Shown here piece after piece: positions 28,401-35,361 of a stretch of DNA of 59,293 nt; position 1 is the stretch's first letter, and every line of letters starts with the position of its first letter. The position numbers and the translations under genes were made by a program. Source of the stretch: Verrucomicrobiaceae bacterium (GTDB lineage: Bacteria; Verrucomicrobiota; Verrucomicrobiia; Verrucomicrobiales; Verrucomicrobiaceae); the NCBI GenBank assembly GCA_027486585.1, contig JAIXOU010000065.1, positions 1 through 59,293 of the forward strand, given 5' to 3'. The notes beneath the pieces were generated by a model that was not told the DNA's origin, made no database searches, and saw nothing but the letters and a program-made list of their open reading frames with translations.

Positions 28401-31400
28401 TGTCACGCTCGGCGGAGTGCCCGTCACCACGCTCGGAGGCCGCACCATCGGCTTTGTCGATGCGCAGGGCAGTGAAAGCCTCAGCAGCGGCGTGTGGACG
28501 GTGAATGGCAGCGGCGCAAGCATCGGCGGCAGCAATGACGAGGCGCATTTCCCCAGCACGGAGGTCAGTGGTGATTTCACCCTCATCGCCCGCATCACTT
28601 CGCTCAGCGGCGGCGGTAGCAGTGCGCAGGCGGGCATCATGGTGCGGGATGACCGCACGCATTACGCCAGATGCGTCCATACCGGCTGGGTGAAAAACAA
28701 CACCGTCGAGCAGCGCTACCGCCAGCAAAGCAACACGACGGCCTTTGGCTCCGGCGTGGATTACATGATGCCTGCGGGCGTTTTGACCATCCCAGCAGGT
28801 CAAACGACCGGAAACATCCCTCTCACCATCATCAACGACACCATCGACGAGCCGGACAACCTCGTGACGATCCAATTGCAAAACGCTCGTGGAGCCAACA
28901 TCGGCACCAACGGCTTCCACGGCCTCACCATCATCGATGACGAAAATCCGCCCGCTAATCCCTTTGTCGGCTTTGCGATGGCTGCGAGCAGTGTCGTGGA
29001 AAACGCAGGCACCGCGCAAATCGCTGTCGCTTTGAGCACGCCAGCCACCACGACATGCAGCCTGGACTTTATCATCACGGACGGCAGCGCCACGCAGCCC
29101 GGCGATTACACCACCACGACGGGCACGCTCAGCTTCGCCGCCGGTGAGAGCGTGAAATTCATCAACCTGCCGATCACCGATGACGCCGTGCTCGAAACGA
29201 CCGAAAACCTCACCATCACCCTCGTCAATCCGGCCAATACAGTCCTCGGAAGCGCTTCGACGCACGCACTGACCATCACCGATGACGATTCACCCGCCGT
29301 GAGCATCGTGGCGAATGACGCCAGCGCCACGGAAGCCGGAGATGCAGGCCAGTTCACCCTCACCCGCACCGGCGACACCACGAACGCGCTCGCTGTCACA
29401 CTCAGCCGCACCGGCACCGCCGCCAACACCACGGACTACGCCAACATCAACACCGCCCAGACCATCCCAGCGGGATCAGCGAGCGTGACGGTGAATGTCT
29501 TGCCCGTTCAAGACACGGCGAACGAAGGCAATGAAACCGTCATCCTCACCGTGGCAGCAGGCAGCGGCTACGTCATCGGCACACCATCGAGCGCCACCGT
29601 GACCATCGCCGATGATGATCGCAGCACTGTCACCATCACCGCGAATGATCCGACCGCCTCAGAGACGGCTGGAAACCCCGGCCAGTTCACCATCACCCGC
29701 ACCGCGCCGACCAATGTGGCCCTCACCGTCAATGTCACCGTCGCAGGCACCGCTACCAACACCACCGACTACGCGAATGTTCCCGCCACCGTCGCCTTCG
29801 TCAGTGGTGATGTCTCCAAGACCATCAACATCACGCCAGTGAACGATAGCGCCATCGAGGGACCGGAAGACGTCACTCTCTCACTTGGCAGCGGTACTTA
29901 CGACATCGGCGCGGCCTCTTTCGCCAATGTCACCATCGTGGACAATGACATCCCGCCCACCGTCTTCATCGACAGCCCAGCGTCCCCTGGACCACTCATC
30001 GCCGCGACCAATGGCGTCATCGTCAGTGCGCAAGTCAGCGATGATGGCACACCTTCACCGCTCACGACGACTTGGAGCTGTGTCAGCGGCCCTGGCCTCG
30101 CCACCATCGAATCACCCAATGCCACGACTACCGCCGTGACCTTCTCCGCGCCAGGAACCTACGTTTTGCGCATCAGCGTCACGGACGGGCAATTCACCGT
30201 GAGTGACCAAGCCACCATGGTGATCGGCAGTGGCCTCGTCGCCTCAAATTGGATCACACAAGACCTCGGACCGTCCTCCGCACGTCGAGGCCAAGGACTC
30301 GAGTATGGCGGTCTTTTCAGCCAAACAGGCACTGGAGTTGGTTATGCCGCCACCGCGAGCGATCAGGCCCACATCATGGTCCGCAGCGCCATCGGCGATG
30401 GCAGTGTCGTGGCGCGGTTGACGAGCTTTTCCACCACCGCTGCCCTAGCAGGCGTCACCATCCGTGACTCGCTCGCCAGAGGCTCGAATCGTGCCGTTTT
30501 GGGTTTCGTGCCCGGCACCGGGCTTCAATTCCGCACGCGAGCTGCCAGCGGCAATGACATCGTCGTCACCGCCACCGCACCCGCGTTGCCATTCTATCTC
30601 AAGCTCGACCGCAACTCGACCACCAACGAGATCAGCGCCAGCTACAGTAGTGATGGGACCAACTGGACCGCAGTGGGCACCCCTGTGGCCATCCCGCTGC
30701 TGAACACGGATGCGCACTACGGACTCACCACCACGAGCAACAGCGCCTCCAGCAGTGCCACCGCCCTCTTTGATAACGTCACGCTTACCCCAGCGCCGAC
30801 CGGCCCAGCTTTGGTCAATGAAGACAGCGGCACCGCGCCGAACACCGCCGGCAGCGCCACCTTTGATGGCACTACTTACACCGTCAACGGCCCGACCAGC
30901 GGCTACTTCTACGGCTGGCAGTACTTTGGCGACATGGTCATCACCACGCGGCTGAATACTTTCACCTCCGGCGCCGGTAGCAGCAGTGGCGGCATCCGCA
31001 TCGCGGAGAGCATCGAAGGCGGAGCCCAGCTCCACCTCGGCCGCATGCCCACAGGTGCCTACAGCGGCTACTATTGGACAAATCTCGCTGGTGGCAACGG
31101 CGGCGGCGTTCCCAGCGGCATCAGTGCAGGAAACTGGATGCGCATTGTCCGCCGTGGCAACAGCGTCACCGGCTTCCGCGCCACTCACAACACCAGCACG
31201 AATGGCCCGAATGCCTGGACTCAGATCGGCCAGCCACAGACCATCATCATGACCACGCCCGTGTGGGTCGGCTTCTTCGTCAACAACTCCAGCGGAGCCA
31301 CCGGCACGCAAAACACCTGCACCTTTACCAGCCTCAGCATCACCGCCCTCAACAGAGCCCCCATTGTCTCCGCCACCGCCAGTGGAAGCATCACACCGAT

Positions 31401-32001
31401 CTCTCTCGACGGCACCATCACCGATGACAGCCTGCCCGCCGCCTTCACGAGCCTCTGGACACGCCGCAGCGGTCCTCTCGGCATTAACCTTGCCAATGTC
31501 AGCCTGACAGACACCACGGCCACACTCACCGAAAGTGGCAGCTTTGGTCTGCGGCTCACGGCGGATGATACCGGCACAAAGTCCTTCTTTGATCTGAACT
31601 TCACCAGCTACACCACACCCTTTGCCAAATGGCTAGACACTAGCAACACTGGCAACGAAAACAACCAACTCGCAGAGGCTGCCCTGGACGCTGACGGTGA
31701 TGGACTCGTGAACCTGCTCGAATACGCCATCGGTACCAATGGCGCCATCAGCAGTGCCATTCCACAAGTGAGCAGCCTGGCTCCAATCAGTGCGGACACC
31801 TACCTACGCCTCAGCATCCCGAAAAACCCCGACGCCACCGACGTCACCTTTACGGTCGAAGCCTGCAGCGATCTCACCTCCTGGAGCAGCGTCGGGCTCG
31901 TGATCGAAACCAACACAAGCACCCAACTCACCGTCCGTGACAACGTCCCATCCGGCCCCGGCGTGAAGCGTTTCATGCGGGTTAAAGTCACACGTCCTTA
32001 A
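22477..32001 (+). CDS. Giant exported metzincin-type protease with Calx-beta modules and an inserted seven-repeat propeller (paralogue 2)
   Basis: 3,174 residues, the same architecture as the gene at 8830. It has an N-terminal membrane segment (CLIALACLLGIYLS), a propeptide-like region with CPVSGK and FCDGSHI, and the zinc motif HEIGHAFGLGH encoded at 23794-23826 (H440) with Met-turn YDIMGGS. PKD-like and carboxypeptidase-regulatory-like domains and about nine Calx-beta domains follow. The fourth Calx-beta is interrupted by a seven-repeat propeller (26122 to about 26955) that paralogue 1 lacks. The sixth is interrupted by lectin-like modules, as in paralogue 1. A PKD domain, further lectin-like modules and the EYAIGT / SDLTSW / RFMRVKV C-terminal module end it. 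It is presumably an exported enzyme that binds polymers or surfaces. No sorting signal was recognised at the C-terminus. Confidence 0.85.
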   Translation: MRLNQTLWLTCLIALACLLGIYLSAPSNLAPKFAAPESRPAADKVTHVEVPLKQTASLPKTKPTAVTQVSSDVLERFDHWTKNYLQAKETEKTELIAKGQQLAEERRPVFKALIIENPREAIQKAVPMVVRQNLPPEIVSLLEKRMNHVGAIRVMQGVPLDRNDPPVPTYREVELEKGGTYRAYVYGERANKLTWTAGASVNGVAMDSEFAISDDPTRRLEVGERLPEGKTVIASCPVSGKSVVDPKDVPAVVPESLPAVETPTQIITFCDGSHIAVQNQTILYGEGVTGGSFAFSGILPGSPTSSLGQVKVIVLNVTYADQNALPSTEARLYATLRDVADHYSKASYGRLSLSGVVAPPIKLPHNEAWYVNRDTSNGGDIGGTGISMADARAEARKLGFDWNDYDCTVMRHNGGPGSYGGLGGGNTVWCRSDDVGLWAHEIGHAFGLGHSNFWDTAGTSSIGNGANQEYGDSYDIMGGSTLGGQYNAQAKTQVRWLPQSFIQPVTQSGLYRIHAFDQGALDASKRYAMTILKDTQRTYWGMVRSLFDSNPFMKSGFELGWRFPNGGGGNFQLIDTTNGSPYGKTDAAISLGATFSDTESGIHFTTVAASDVPRYIDVQVNLGSFPTNNPPTMTLAASAEVIPLNGTVTFTATANDADSDPLAFNWQHFGGGTQIVSPNSNVMTRQFPTAGSYIVTCTVSDMKGGTVTRNKLITVGTVTTFNISGRVTLLGEGLSDVVVTANNANGVISDADGYFTIPGLSANTYTLTPLLYGYSFSELFNNSITVGPSFSGASFEATAQSVVTLSTPTPNANEGPVAAGTIRLTRTGDISQDLVVNVNSAIGSATLSTDYTLTPSYATGSLGFSTFTILANSATLDISVTPVVDASSEGPETVILQLGPGNGYLVGSASTATLVIADDDTTLPKVSLMTTRPSTTENGATPGLLTISRAVATATPLTVNYAVTGTAVSDSDYTALSGSVVIPANSASATVDVIPLNDSISESLETVIVSSSTNAAYIIDPLAATGTVTLYDDDLQTINVTASDSTATEINLTAPSAAADTGTFLITRSGDTAAALTVYYAFSGVTGSGVMALHGADYEWMPGVVQIPAGQSAAAITIVPRFDGQGEGPEQVVLNLGANATNYLLGSSATATITINDNPADTPYIEVVNTANGVEPSTNANFRLTLRGDADDTPVGVNFTLGGTATNGTDYDVLGWWILQSSGSTENLRAIWAADATNLWAVGDNGTILKGDGTAWTAQTSGTTQHLRAVWGTSVTNLWAVGDNGIILKGDGTNWTEQTSGSTNTLRGVWGSSGTNVFAVGDGGTILRSTNGTSWSAMTSGITTHLRAVHGSGASNVWAVGDGGAVRFWNGTTWGSQTSGVTTQLNAVFAVNATNIWAVGTGGVVRKGSGTTWAGQTSASSSDLNAVWAASTTSLLASGAMSAQMVSTNGTNWSNVNLSAIGTFNSVFGTSSTIGWAVGDGGVIFKRDSVTATAIPNGVVIPRGATTFDLAPRTKDDTDLEDMESITLTMTPGATYQTFPGSASTSAWLRDNDNVNTLVVDTQVGTGGAINVNEGTVSNPTKFYISRLGATTAAVTVNITYSGTATMTADYTAPASVTIPAGATGVDVPVTIINDTLFEGTETILFEFATGSYSRGPSAVMYITDNDTATGTIAFNAPSSSAQENVGAVNIPVTLSTAQAGDVTVEYQTSGSTNGSNASFSTRAVPYWVRVVKTGNTIAYFQSNDGTTWTQRGANVTVSTLGNDYLAGLAFAPGSTTQFTAVMDNLTVSNGSGSLGAEVVANIGTVTGGSSVASGVYTFTSSGNGLSNTTSDNFRYVYVPVTGSANCTITARVVSNGNVSTSSRAGVMLRSSIAANSVHASAFGTGAATGDYLTLQRTTTGGTATLSASFTSLLLPMWVRTVRTSDVFTQSVSRDGLTWTNFSVAPSIAFGQKILAGLAVSAQGDGQIATATFDNVTLGGVPVTTLGGRTIGFVDAQGSESLSSGVWTVNGSGASIGGSNDEAHFPSTEVSGDFTLIARITSLSGGGSSAQAGIMVRDDRTHYARCVHTGWVKNNTVEQRYRQQSNTTAFGSGVDYMMPAGVLTIPAGQTTGNIPLTIINDTIDEPDNLVTIQLQNARGANIGTNGFHGLTIIDDENPPANPFVGFAMAASSVVENAGTAQIAVALSTPATTTCSLDFIITDGSATQPGDYTTTTGTLSFAAGESVKFINLPITDDAVLETTENLTITLVNPANTVLGSASTHALTITDDDSPAVSIVANDASATEAGDAGQFTLTRTGDTTNALAVTLSRTGTAANTTDYANINTAQTIPAGSASVTVNVLPVQDTANEGNETVILTVAAGSGYVIGTPSSATVTIADDDRSTVTITANDPTASETAGNPGQFTITRTAPTNVALTVNVTVAGTATNTTDYANVPATVAFVSGDVSKTINITPVNDSAIEGPEDVTLSLGSGTYDIGAASFANVTIVDNDIPPTVFIDSPASPGPLIAATNGVIVSAQVSDDGTPSPLTTTWSCVSGPGLATIESPNATTTAVTFSAPGTYVLRISVTDGQFTVSDQATMVIGSGLVASNWITQDLGPSSARRGQGLEYGGLFSQTGTGVGYAATASDQAHIMVRSAIGDGSVVARLTSFSTTAALAGVTIRDSLARGSNRAVLGFVPGTGLQFRTRAASGNDIVVTATAPALPFYLKLDRNSTTNEISASYSSDGTNWTAVGTPVAIPLLNTDAHYGLTTTSNSASSSATALFDNVTLTPAPTGPALVNEDSGTAPNTAGSATFDGTTYTVNGPTSGYFYGWQYFGDMVITTRLNTFTSGAGSSSGGIRIAESIEGGAQLHLGRMPTGAYSGYYWTNLAGGNGGGVPSGISAGNWMRIVRRGNSVTGFRATHNTSTNGPNAWTQIGQPQTIIMTTPVWVGFFVNNSSGATGTQNTCTFTSLSITALNRAPIVSATASGSITPISLDGTITDDSLPAAFTSLWTRRSGPLGINLANVSLTDTTATLTESGSFGLRLTADDTGTKSFFDLNFTSYTTPFAKWLDTSNTGNENNQLAEAALDADGDGLVNLLEYAIGTNGAISSAIPQVSSLAPISADTYLRLSIPKNPDATDVTFTVEACSDLTSWSSVGLVIETNTSTQLTVRDNVPSGPGVKRFMRVKVTRP
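26122..26955 (+). repeat. Seven tandem ~40-residue beta-propeller repeats inside a Calx-beta domain
   Basis: Seven consecutive units with consensus W-x3-TSG-x4-LRAVWG-x3-TNLWAVGDNGTILKG begin at the Trp codons near 26122. They resemble YCF48/BNR-like propeller blades. Units 1-5 are very regular, unit 6 has degenerated (LLASGAMSAQ) and unit 7 recovers WAVGDGGVIF. The flanks are the two halves of one Calx-beta domain (GTATNGTDYDVL before, VVIPRGATTFDL after), so a whole seven-bladed domain has been placed in one loop. Confidence 0.85.
31807..32001 (+). repeat. 3' copy of the 195-nt segment shared with giant protease gene 1
   Basis: Counterpart of 17401-17595. Mismatches are concentrated in the last 80 bases; the first 110 or so bases differ at only about five positions. 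Confidence 0.75.
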
Positions 32002-32260
32002 AATGGACGCAGATCTCTGACCGTAAAATCAACCGCAGGTCGGCACACTAATCACTCGGATTTAGGGGTAACCAGCCCCCGAGATGGTAGATGGCGTTTC
32101 AACATGCTGGCTCCATTCTCCGTGCTTTCACGCCCCCCCTGTACGGACAAAAGGACTGCCCTCAGTTATCCTAGAATCAGGAATGGCTGATCACCGATTA
32201 GCGCTGCTTCCACCCTCAGGTTGCATTTGACCTGTTGGCTCGTCTCGTCAGTCTCAGTGG
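32002..32260. other. Intergenic region between giant protease gene 2 and the sigma factor gene
   Basis: 259 bases without a credible gene. A weak imperfect hairpin (CTCGG..GGGG / CCCC..CGAG, about 32055-32083) follows the protease gene but lacks a T-run, so I do not call it a terminator. No promoter boxes could be assigned. The region presumably carries the sigma factor promoter. Confidence 0.5.
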
Positions 32261-32956
32261 ATGTCTGACTCCACTGACTCGCCTGCTTTTTTTGCCGCTG
32301 ATTTCGAATTTGCCCAGGACTTGATAGATGGCGTTGCGACAGCTTGGCAGCGCTTTGAAGCTGAGCTGAAGCCCACCATCACAAGGAAGCTCTCAGGCCT
32401 CGGTGCCACGGCTGCGGATGCTGATGAAGTGCTCGGCATCGTGATGGAAAAGCTCTGGGCGCAGAAGAAGCTGGCAGCCTACTCAGGCTCCGGTCCCCTG
32501 AGTGGATTCCTGCGCACGATGGCGGCCAATGCCTGGCTAGAATACCTGCGCAAACATCGCCGCATGGTGCCTGCCACAAATCTCACGAATGACGACAGCG
32601 ACTCTGATCCGATGGAGCGCCTCGCCCACAATGAAGCTGCTGTGCCGCAGGAGACTCCGCTCGCACAATTGCTGCGGGATGCACTGATCTACTCACTCAC
32701 GCAAGTCGATGCCGAGGCCCTACTCGTCATGCGTCTATCCTTGCTGCAAGACGTAAAGCAGCGTGATCTCTGCCTGCTCTGGGGTAGCTGCCACGAAGGC
32801 ACGATCTCACGCAAAAAGCAGGAAGCCCTGGAGCAGATCCGGGAGGGAACGTTAGACTACTTGCATAAGCGAGAACCCAGTCTGCAAATCTCATGGCAAG
32901 ACCTCATGGAAGCCTGCGGCGAAGGCGCAGATGCCATCCTTGGCCCGTCGATCTGA
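32261..32956 (+). CDS. RNA polymerase sigma factor, sigma-70 family (ECF-like)
   Basis: 231 residues with the ECF layout. Region 2 is at about residues 30-105: helices with TRKLSGLGATAADADEVLGIVMEKLW, the SGSGPLSGFLRTMAANAWLEYLRKHRR core-binding and -10 segment. A variable linker follows, then region 4 at about 140-205 (SLTQVDAEALLVMRLSLLQDVKQRDLCLLW, then a helix with HEGTISRKKQEALEQI). The extra C-terminal 25 residues are not typical. A 76-residue protein follows after 72 bases in the same direction and might act as its partner. No classical zinc-containing anti-sigma gene is adjacent. The target promoters are unknown. Confidence 0.8.
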   Translation: MSDSTDSPAFFAADFEFAQDLIDGVATAWQRFEAELKPTITRKLSGLGATAADADEVLGIVMEKLWAQKKLAAYSGSGPLSGFLRTMAANAWLEYLRKHRRMVPATNLTNDDSDSDPMERLAHNEAAVPQETPLAQLLRDALIYSLTQVDAEALLVMRLSLLQDVKQRDLCLLWGSCHEGTISRKKQEALEQIREGTLDYLHKREPSLQISWQDLMEACGEGADAILGPSI

Positions 32957-33028
32957 AAAATATTTCTCCTTTCTGCGCAAGTTTCTTCCGCTCCGAGCAT
33001 CTGCTGTTTGTAAATCCCCACGACGACT

Positions 33029-33259
33029 ATGAGCACCGACCCTGATTTTGATATCCTGACCAGCTTTCTCCGCCGCATGATGCCTGACGTGGAGGGCCAC
33101 GATCTCGGTGATCCAGCAGCCGACATCTGTGCCCGGCTAGACCGCTTTGCCGCAGGTCAGGCCGATGGCAAAGAACGCGCGGCTCTTTCACAGCTGCTCA
33201 AAGAACACCCCGAATACATCCGCTACTTGGGTCGGGCGATTCGTGGACGAGCTGAGTGA
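33029..33259 (+). CDS. Small protein of unknown function downstream of the sigma factor
   Basis: 76 residues, soluble, with no signal peptide or membrane helix. An acidic N-terminal half (MSTDPDFDILTSFLRRMMPDVEGHD) is followed by LDRFAAGQADGKERAALSQLLKEHPEYIRYLGRAIR. The latter resembles, in pattern only, the N-terminal helices of some anti-sigma domains (a short G-x2-D-x2-E-R segment followed by L-x2-LL-x2-HPE). No zinc ligands are present. Position and strand suggest an accessory or regulator of the sigma factor. Its stop shares a TGATCA junction with the convergent subtilisin gene. Confidence 0.6.
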   Translation: MSTDPDFDILTSFLRRMMPDVEGHDLGDPAADICARLDRFAAGQADGKERAALSQLLKEHPEYIRYLGRAIRGRAE

Positions 33260-33991
33260 TCATCTTTGCGCAAGATCACGCATCATTTCCTTTGCGCTTT
33301 CCACGCTCAGATCAGGCCTAATCGAGAGCAGCCGAGCGAGAGCGGCAGTCACTCTTGGCGCGGCAAAGCTGCTGCCAGTGACGACTTTCCAGCCGCTTTG
33401 CCACGGAACTCGGACATTGAGTCCGTGGGCGAGGAACTCGACCATATTGTCTGGGCGATGCTTCCAGACATCTAGTGGCAGATCAGCCAGATTTACGGTT
33501 AGCACCGTGGGGAACCAGCCAGGCCACTCGCGCAGGTTCGCATCTTCATTACTGCATGCGGCGACGATGTGCGTGCGACGCAGGTAGGCTTCATCCGTCC
33601 ATTCCTTATAGGGCATGACAAAGCGTGCCTCACCAGGGCTGCCAAAGCTACAGTTCAAGATGTGATATCCGCGCTGGATGGCGAGTCGTGCGGCCTCCCA
33701 GATGATGGTGGCGCGGCTGCGCAAGTCACCATCGAGCACACGGAAGCTGCCAATTTCAACCTCAGGTGCTAGGCTGCGGATGATCCAAGCGATGGCTGTG
33801 CCGTGACCAATCACATCACCGCCACCTTCAGTGATTTTGAGAAACTGCCCGTCACGCTCAAAAGCCACATCATCCCTTAGCCGTAGGCCATCCAGCGCCG
33901 GATGCGTGAGATCGACACCCGAATCAAGAATAGCGATGCGGACACCTTTGCCAGTGCTGTGCTGAAAGTCGGCGGCAGTCATAGCGGTCAT
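33260..33991 (-). CDS. Short subtilisin-like serine protease (S8) without signal peptide
   Basis: 243 residues from the Met at 33991, which overlaps the upstream gene's stop as ATGA; the Met at 34012 is an alternative start. The S8 triad is complete: D23 in IAILDSGVD, H63 in VIGHGTA and S208 in GSSFAAPRV, with the oxyanion Asn N148 in AACSNED. There is no signal peptide, propeptide or extra domain, so the enzyme is probably cytoplasmic. That is unusual for secreted subtilisins but typical of small subtilases in peptide-maturation or regulatory systems. It is coupled to the GAF-domain gene and convergent with the sigma factor pair. The substrate is unknown. Confidence 0.85.
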   Translation of the reverse strand: MTAMTAADFQHSTGKGVRIAILDSGVDLTHPALDGLRLRDDVAFERDGQFLKITEGGGDVIGHGTAIAWIIRSLAPEVEIGSFRVLDGDLRSRATIIWEAARLAIQRGYHILNCSFGSPGEARFVMPYKEWTDEAYLRRTHIVAACSNEDANLREWPGWFPTVLTVNLADLPLDVWKHRPDNMVEFLAHGLNVRVPWQSGWKVVTGSSFAAPRVTAALARLLSIRPDLSVESAKEMMRDLAQR

Positions 33992-34647
33992 TCTTCCGTG
34001 CCGAGCACCCATGAAGTCAGGCGATGCTCGATGATTCTGCCGACAGCGGATGCAGCGGCTTCTAGCGAGCTGAGGTCCTGAAGGCTGAAGGCTGGCGGCA
34101 GCACATACGCGGCAGGGAAATCATCACGCGACATCGGCACCCGCGTTAGCTCCGGCAGCTCGCTCAGGCGGATAAGGCGCACCGCTGTGATCACGCCGCG
34201 CGTGGCTCCGGCAAAGGTGAGTGGCACCGCAATCATCGCCCAGGTGAGGACCCCCAGGGTGTGATCGAGTTCGCGATTTTGAAGCTGGTTAAAACACACT
34301 TCACTCTCACAGGCTGCCATGCCGCTGGTGAAGACAAAGCCCGTGATACCCTGCGTGGAAGGCAGCCGAAAGCTGCCGACAAAGCGCTCCGCATCAGGGC
34401 CATTGTTCCAGACTGGAAGTAGCGTCTGGCTTTCATCGGTAGCCAGCCAGAACGAGCTTTCATCGGCTCTGATGGAGCGGAGGATGGCTTGGGTGAGCCA
34501 CACGGGTAGCCCCTCAATCAAAGCGGTCGGCTTTTCACGGAGACAATGTGCGGCGAACTGCTGGCGTCGCAGAGCAAGCTTTTCCTCCAGAGCAGCCAGC
34601 TCGGGATCAGCAAAGGTCGAAAACGGGGAAGACATGTGGTTATACAT
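33988..34647 (-). CDS. GAF-domain-like sensory protein
   Basis: 219 residues, soluble. After an N-terminal helix (about residues 15-40, ELAALEEKLALRRQQFAAHCL) comes a GAF-type domain at about 45-205: DESSFWLATDESQTLLPVWNNGP, the strand/loop FRLPSTQGITGFVFTSGMAACESEV, then AMIAVPLTFAGATRGVITAVRL. GAF domains bind small ligands or cofactors; the ligand cannot be read here. The gene precedes and is translationally coupled (ATGA, 33988-33991) to the small subtilisin, so it may control or present substrates to it. A Met at residue 5 (34635) is an alternative start. It is divergent from the cupredoxin gene. Confidence 0.7.
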   Translation of the reverse strand: MYNHMSSPFSTFADPELAALEEKLALRRQQFAAHCLREKPTALIEGLPVWLTQAILRSIRADESSFWLATDESQTLLPVWNNGPDAERFVGSFRLPSTQGITGFVFTSGMAACESEVCFNQLQNRELDHTLGVLTWAMIAVPLTFAGATRGVITAVRLIRLSELPELTRVPMSRDDFPAAYVLPPAFSLQDLSSLEAAASAVGRIIEHRLTSWVLGTEE

Positions 34648-34699
34648 AGCATGATTAAGCAGTTGGCAGCCAGCTCATTTCTGGCTTTCATGCACGATA

Positions 34700-35344
34700 A
34701 TGAGACCTCCAATACTCCCGACCTTGGCCGTACTCTCGTGGTCTGTCTGCGCCTGGGCAGGCGGCGGAGTACAGGGAACGGTCGCATTAGACACCGTCAA
34801 ACCACCTGCCGTTGCCGCAGGTTACAAGCCGCAGACGGTCAAACCCATCCAGCCTGAGAATGCGACACCCGCCATCGTCTGGCTGGAGAAAGAAGGCATG
34901 GTTTATCCCAAAACGCGCGCGGGGGAAGTGGTGCGCATTCAGCAGTCTGGCTATCAGTTCCGCCCAGCCATCAGCGCCGTACAGACAGGTGCCAGCGCGG
35001 ACTTCCCTAACCAGGATGATGAGTTCCACAATGTCTTCTCCTACTCCAAGCCCCGCCGCTTTGATCTCGGTAGGTTCCGCAAGAATGAACTCAGTCCACG
35101 CATCACCTTCGACAAACCAGGTTTGGTCAAAGTTTATTGTGAAATCCATCAGCACATGCGCTGCCGTATTCTCGTGCTCGATACACCCTGGTTCGCCGTG
35201 ACAGACTCATTGGGCCGGTTTAAGATCACCCTCATACCGCCGGGTGAATACACGATGAAAGCCATGCTGCCCTCTGAGAAAACGGTGCAGACTCGTCTCA
35301 CCATCATTGAAGGTAAAACCTCTCAGGTGCAGCTAGCCCGCTGA
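34700..35344 (+). CDS. Exported cupredoxin-like protein with a C-terminal carboxypeptidase-regulatory-like segment
   Basis: 214 residues. A signal peptide ends near AWA (residue 20). The central cupredoxin-type fold has FPNQDDEFHNVFSYS and VKVYCEIHQHM, giving a plausible type 1 copper set of H110, C147, H150 (or H152) and M153. The segment after it (TDSLGRFKITLIPPGEYTMKA) is the Gly-Tyr-rich carboxypeptidase-regulatory-like pattern. The overall pattern resembles proteins annotated as methylamine-utilisation or plastocyanin-like, but nothing here indicates methylamine metabolism. It is the first gene of a tight operon with the membrane cyclase (17 bases downstream) and the porin, so copper or redox sensing, or electron transfer, in the periplasm is likely. 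Confidence 0.75.
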   Translation: MRPPILPTLAVLSWSVCAWAGGGVQGTVALDTVKPPAVAAGYKPQTVKPIQPENATPAIVWLEKEGMVYPKTRAGEVVRIQQSGYQFRPAISAVQTGASADFPNQDDEFHNVFSYSKPRRFDLGRFRKNELSPRITFDKPGLVKVYCEIHQHMRCRILVLDTPWFAVTDSLGRFKITLIPPGEYTMKAMLPSEKTVQTRLTIIEGKTSQVQLAR

Positions 35345-35361
35345 CTGCCACACGCTGGATC

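Noticed and set aside
28357..31311. Minus-strand frames of about 300 codons opposite the 3' half of giant protease 2
   Set aside because: Composition is Ala/Gly/Arg/Asp-rich as expected from the complement of Ser/Thr/Ala-rich sense codons. No start context or family resemblance, and the sense frame is clearly coding throughout.
32055..32083. Hairpin after giant protease gene 2 as a terminator
   Set aside because: The stem is short and bulged and there is no T-run after it on either strand.
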